NCBI GenBank assembly: GCA_900545345.1
Contig: UQYQ01000002.1
Location: 95,117 to 159,116 of the forward strand
Origin: an uncultured Ruminococcus sp.
GTDB lineage: Bacteria > Bacillota > Clostridia > Oscillospirales > Ruminococcaceae
Direction of reading: 5' to 3'
DNA: 64,000 nucleotides
The stretch's first letter is position 1, and every line of letters begins with the position of its first letter. The position numbers and the translations under genes are program-made. The notes beneath the pieces were generated by a model. That model was not told where the DNA came from, searched no databases, and was given only the letters and a program-made list of their open reading frames with translations. Positions 62,675-64,000 of the stretch are shown piece after piece.

Positions 62675-62968
62675 ATGAAAAAAAGCAAAATTATATTACT
62701 TTGCATAACAATGTTTGCAGTAATAACTTGTTGCCTAACTGGCTGTGCATCATGTGACAGAATGAAAAAGAGTTGGTCCTCAGATTTGAGCGGAGGCTTA
62801 AGTCGTGAGGTAATTGTTTACGATTGTGTGGGAAACAAGATCTTTGAATACAAAGGTAAATTTGATGTTGACTATAAAAGTGAAAGAATATTGTTTGATG
62901 ATGAAAATAATAATCGTCATGTAATCTATTTCAAGACTGGAACAGTAGTTGTTAATGAAGTAGAGTAA
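62675..62968 (+). CDS. Small lipoprotein
   Basis: 97 residues from ATG 62675, after GGAGAGGGGGTGAGAAA. It has a lipoprotein signal with Cys in CLTGCASC (about 23-27), then a short beta-rich region (EVIVYDCVGNKIFEYKGKF, RHVIYFKTGTVVVNEVE), typical of small phage or ICE lipoproteins. Its stop is followed 2 nt later by the region complementary to small RNA 1. Confidence 0.75.
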   Translation: MKKSKIILLCITMFAVITCCLTGCASCDRMKKSWSSDLSGGLSREVIVYDCVGNKIFEYKGKFDVDYKSERILFDDENNNRHVIYFKTGTVVVNEVE

Positions 62969-62969
62969 A

Positions 62970-62984
62970 ATCACCCAACCACCA
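62970..62984 (+). promoter_or_regulatory. Site complementary to small RNA 1
   Basis: ATCACCCAACCACCA is the exact reverse complement of 58287-58301 in small RNA 1. It sits between the lipoprotein stop and the ribosome site of the 63025 gene. Confidence 0.5.
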
Positions 62985-63024
62985 TTAAAATAGTACGGAT
63001 ATTAAACTGAGAGGAGGTGACAGT

Positions 63025-63267
63025 ATGCCAAAAGTAGCACTAAGACCAATTGACAGTTTTGCAGATATGCTGAAAAGCAATATGCGACTGGTTAAAGGAA
63101 ATAAGTCTGAGAAAGAGCTGGCAAAGGTTATAAACACAGCACAAGGCACAGTAAATAACAGACTGAAAAACCCACTTGATATGAGGTTGCATGAGTTGTT
63201 TAATCTGTGCGAAAAAACTCATGTTGACATCGGCGACTTTGTGAGCAAGAAGTTAAAAATAGGTTGA
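63025..63267 (+). CDS. HTH-like small element protein
   Basis: 80 residues with GNKSEKELAKVINTAQGTVNNRLKNP, a helix-turn-helix like that of the Cro-like protein at 61142, and a C-terminal DIGDFVSKKL. GAGAGGAGGTGACAGT precedes the ATG. It is probably a second DNA-binding regulator of the element. It is preceded by the small RNA target site, so it may be its regulated gene. Confidence 0.75.
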   Translation: MPKVALRPIDSFADMLKSNMRLVKGNKSEKELAKVINTAQGTVNNRLKNPLDMRLHELFNLCEKTHVDIGDFVSKKLKIG

Positions 63268-63281
63268 AAGGAGCTGAGCTA

Positions 63282-63440
63282 ATGCCCTACCTAGTGATAA
63301 TGGGAACGCTGATAGTGGTGTGCTACAGCGTAGGAAAGATAGCAAGACTGGTAATGAGTAATAAGTTAAAGGACAAGCTAAGAGAGTTTTTAGACTTGTT
63401 CGGGATAGAGATTGAGGAGGAAGGTGAGGACGCCCAATGA
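63282..63440 (+). CDS. Small single-span membrane protein
   Basis: 52 residues: an N-terminal hydrophobic stretch (MPYLVIMGTLIVVCYSVGKI) followed by a charged helix and an acidic end. AAAGGAGCTGAGCTA precedes the ATG, and its stop overlaps the next gene (ATGA). No known family; it is typical of tiny phage/ICE membrane proteins. Confidence 0.65.
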   Translation: MPYLVIMGTLIVVCYSVGKIARLVMSNKLKDKLREFLDLFGIEIEEEGEDAQ

Positions 63441-63577
63441 CATTTAACGACTGGTATCAAACCCGCATAGACCAAATAAACGAGGTGATGCAAAAATGTT
63501 TATCCGACCAAAAGAAAAAGCCCTGCCCGGAGAGGAAGTCCGAACAAGGCCAATCACAAAATATTGTAATTAAATGA
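63437..63577 (+). CDS. Small element protein (46 residues), translationally coupled
   Basis: Starts in an ATGA overlap with the preceding stop and begins MTFNDWYQTRIDQINEVMQK. It is basic, helical and has two Cys. No family; it is supported by coupling and ribosome site AAGGTGAGGA. Confidence 0.55.
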   Translation: MTFNDWYQTRIDQINEVMQKCLSDQKKKPCPERKSEQGQSQNIVIK

Positions 63578-63603
63578 TAGCATAAACGAAAGGAAAAGTC
63601 AAG

Positions 63604-63870
63604 ATGTATAACATGTACGATGACATAGACCGCATTGAAGAAGCTAGAGAGCGCGAATATCAAGAGTATTTGAATAATGAAGCCCCTAGATGTCAGGAAT
63701 GTGGAGAGATACTCCCTGAAAAAGGAGAATATGTCGACGAAGGTATATGTGATAACTGCTTTAAAAAGGCTTTTGAGAAGTATTACAACGATATAAGCTT
63801 ACTTAAGTCTTTTGCAGTAGAGCATGAAGATGATTTTAAAATCTTTGTGATGGAAAACGAATTTTTTTAG
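63604..63870 (+). CDS. Zinc-ribbon-like small protein
   Basis: 88 residues. Two CxxC pairs, APRCQECGEIL and GICDNCF, form a treble-clef or zinc-ribbon knuckle, flanked by acidic helices. GAAAGGAAAAGTCAAG precedes the ATG. Such proteins are common in early regions of Firmicute phages; the function is unknown. Confidence 0.72.
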   Translation: MYNMYDDIDRIEEAREREYQEYLNNEAPRCQECGEILPEKGEYVDEGICDNCFKKAFEKYYNDISLLKSFAVEHEDDFKIFVMENEFF

Positions 63871-63881
63871 GAGGATACATA

Positions 63882-64000
63882 ATGAAAGATTTTGAAAGCG
63901 GAGTAAGGTATTACACAAAGGCAAAAGCCAAAATTACAGTAAACTTTCCCGAAAAACAGGTAAAGTGCAAATGGTGTCCGTTTTGCAGAGCGGAACAGGC
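63882..64000 (+). CDS. Cys-rich element protein, N-terminal part (cut by window edge)
   Basis: The visible 39 codons begin MKDFESGVRYYTKAK and include QVKCKWCPFCRAEQ, a CxxCxxC cluster. AGGAGGATACATA precedes the ATG, 11 nt after the zinc-ribbon gene. It resembles small phage proteins with a KWCP motif. The rest is beyond the window. Confidence 0.7.
   Translation, partial: MKDFESGVRYYTKAKAKITVNFPEKQVKCKWCPFCRAEQ

Noticed and set aside
1..64000. CRISPR arrays, transposases and IS elements
   Set aside because: No regularly spaced identical repeats, Cas-like proteins, DDE transposases or IS ends were seen. The only mobile-element enzyme is the tyrosine integrase.

Overview
The window reads as chromosomal DNA from an AT-rich, Gram-positive gut Firmicute, most likely an Oscillospiraceae/Ruminococcus-type Clostridium relative. 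The evidence is an ylxM-ffh-rpsP-khpA operon, pyruvate phosphate dikinase, class B sortase, LytR-CpsA-Psr and YitT proteins, AGGAGG ribosome sites, TTGACA-17-TATAAT promoters, and surface proteins ending in Lys-rich Fn3-like modules. No taxonomic search was possible, so this is an inference from gene content.

Layout. Positions 1-1170 (minus) hold the start of ilvB behind a T-box leader, then RNase P RNA. From 1265 to 12139 are a secreted protein, a short-chain dehydrogenase, an SGNH-hydrolase lipoprotein, a C-GCAxxG-C-C protein, a YitT protein, mfd, pth and glmU. From 12400 to 16870 are ppdK, a 6S-like RNA, a DUF1292 protein and a ~626-nt structured, apparently non-coding transcript with a perfect promoter and terminator. 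From 16876 to 22998 are an LCP ligase, a HAD phosphatase, tcdA, a membrane protein, a D,D-carboxypeptidase and a nuclease-like/winged-helix protein. From 23117 to 25672 a cobalamin riboswitch controls two exported proteins that together look like the two halves of an intrinsic factor/transcobalamin protein. From 25787 to 28324 is the SRP operon, followed by mgtE behind an M-box Mg2+ riboswitch and a 28-codon small ORF.

From 32940 to 46144 a single-direction cluster makes and exports a poly(ribitol/polyol-phosphate) wall polymer. It holds tarI and tarJ (CDP-ribitol supply), three single-domain polyol-phosphate transferases, a pyruvyl-transferase-like protein, a 1442-residue transferase-HAD-pseudotransferase fusion, and a TagGH-type ABC exporter. 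From 46304 to 56829 are an aminotransferase, trpS, tandem small HTH regulators overlapping an FtsX-type ABC permease, ychF, the matching ABC ATPase, an HMGL-like aldolase and sortase B.

From 56963 onward an integrated element (prophage or ICE) begins at tRNA-Arg(ACG). It carries a tyrosine integrase, a cargo surface protein flanked by two candidate small RNAs, an ImmA/IrrE protease, a CI-like repressor divergent from a Cro-like protein with palindromic operators, and a run of tiny early genes. It continues past the right edge, so its far attachment site is not visible.

The most promising undescribed items are the cobalamin-controlled split transcobalamin-like pair, the large structured RNA at 16033-16658, and the element-borne small RNA with a 15-nt perfect complement near genes of the same element.
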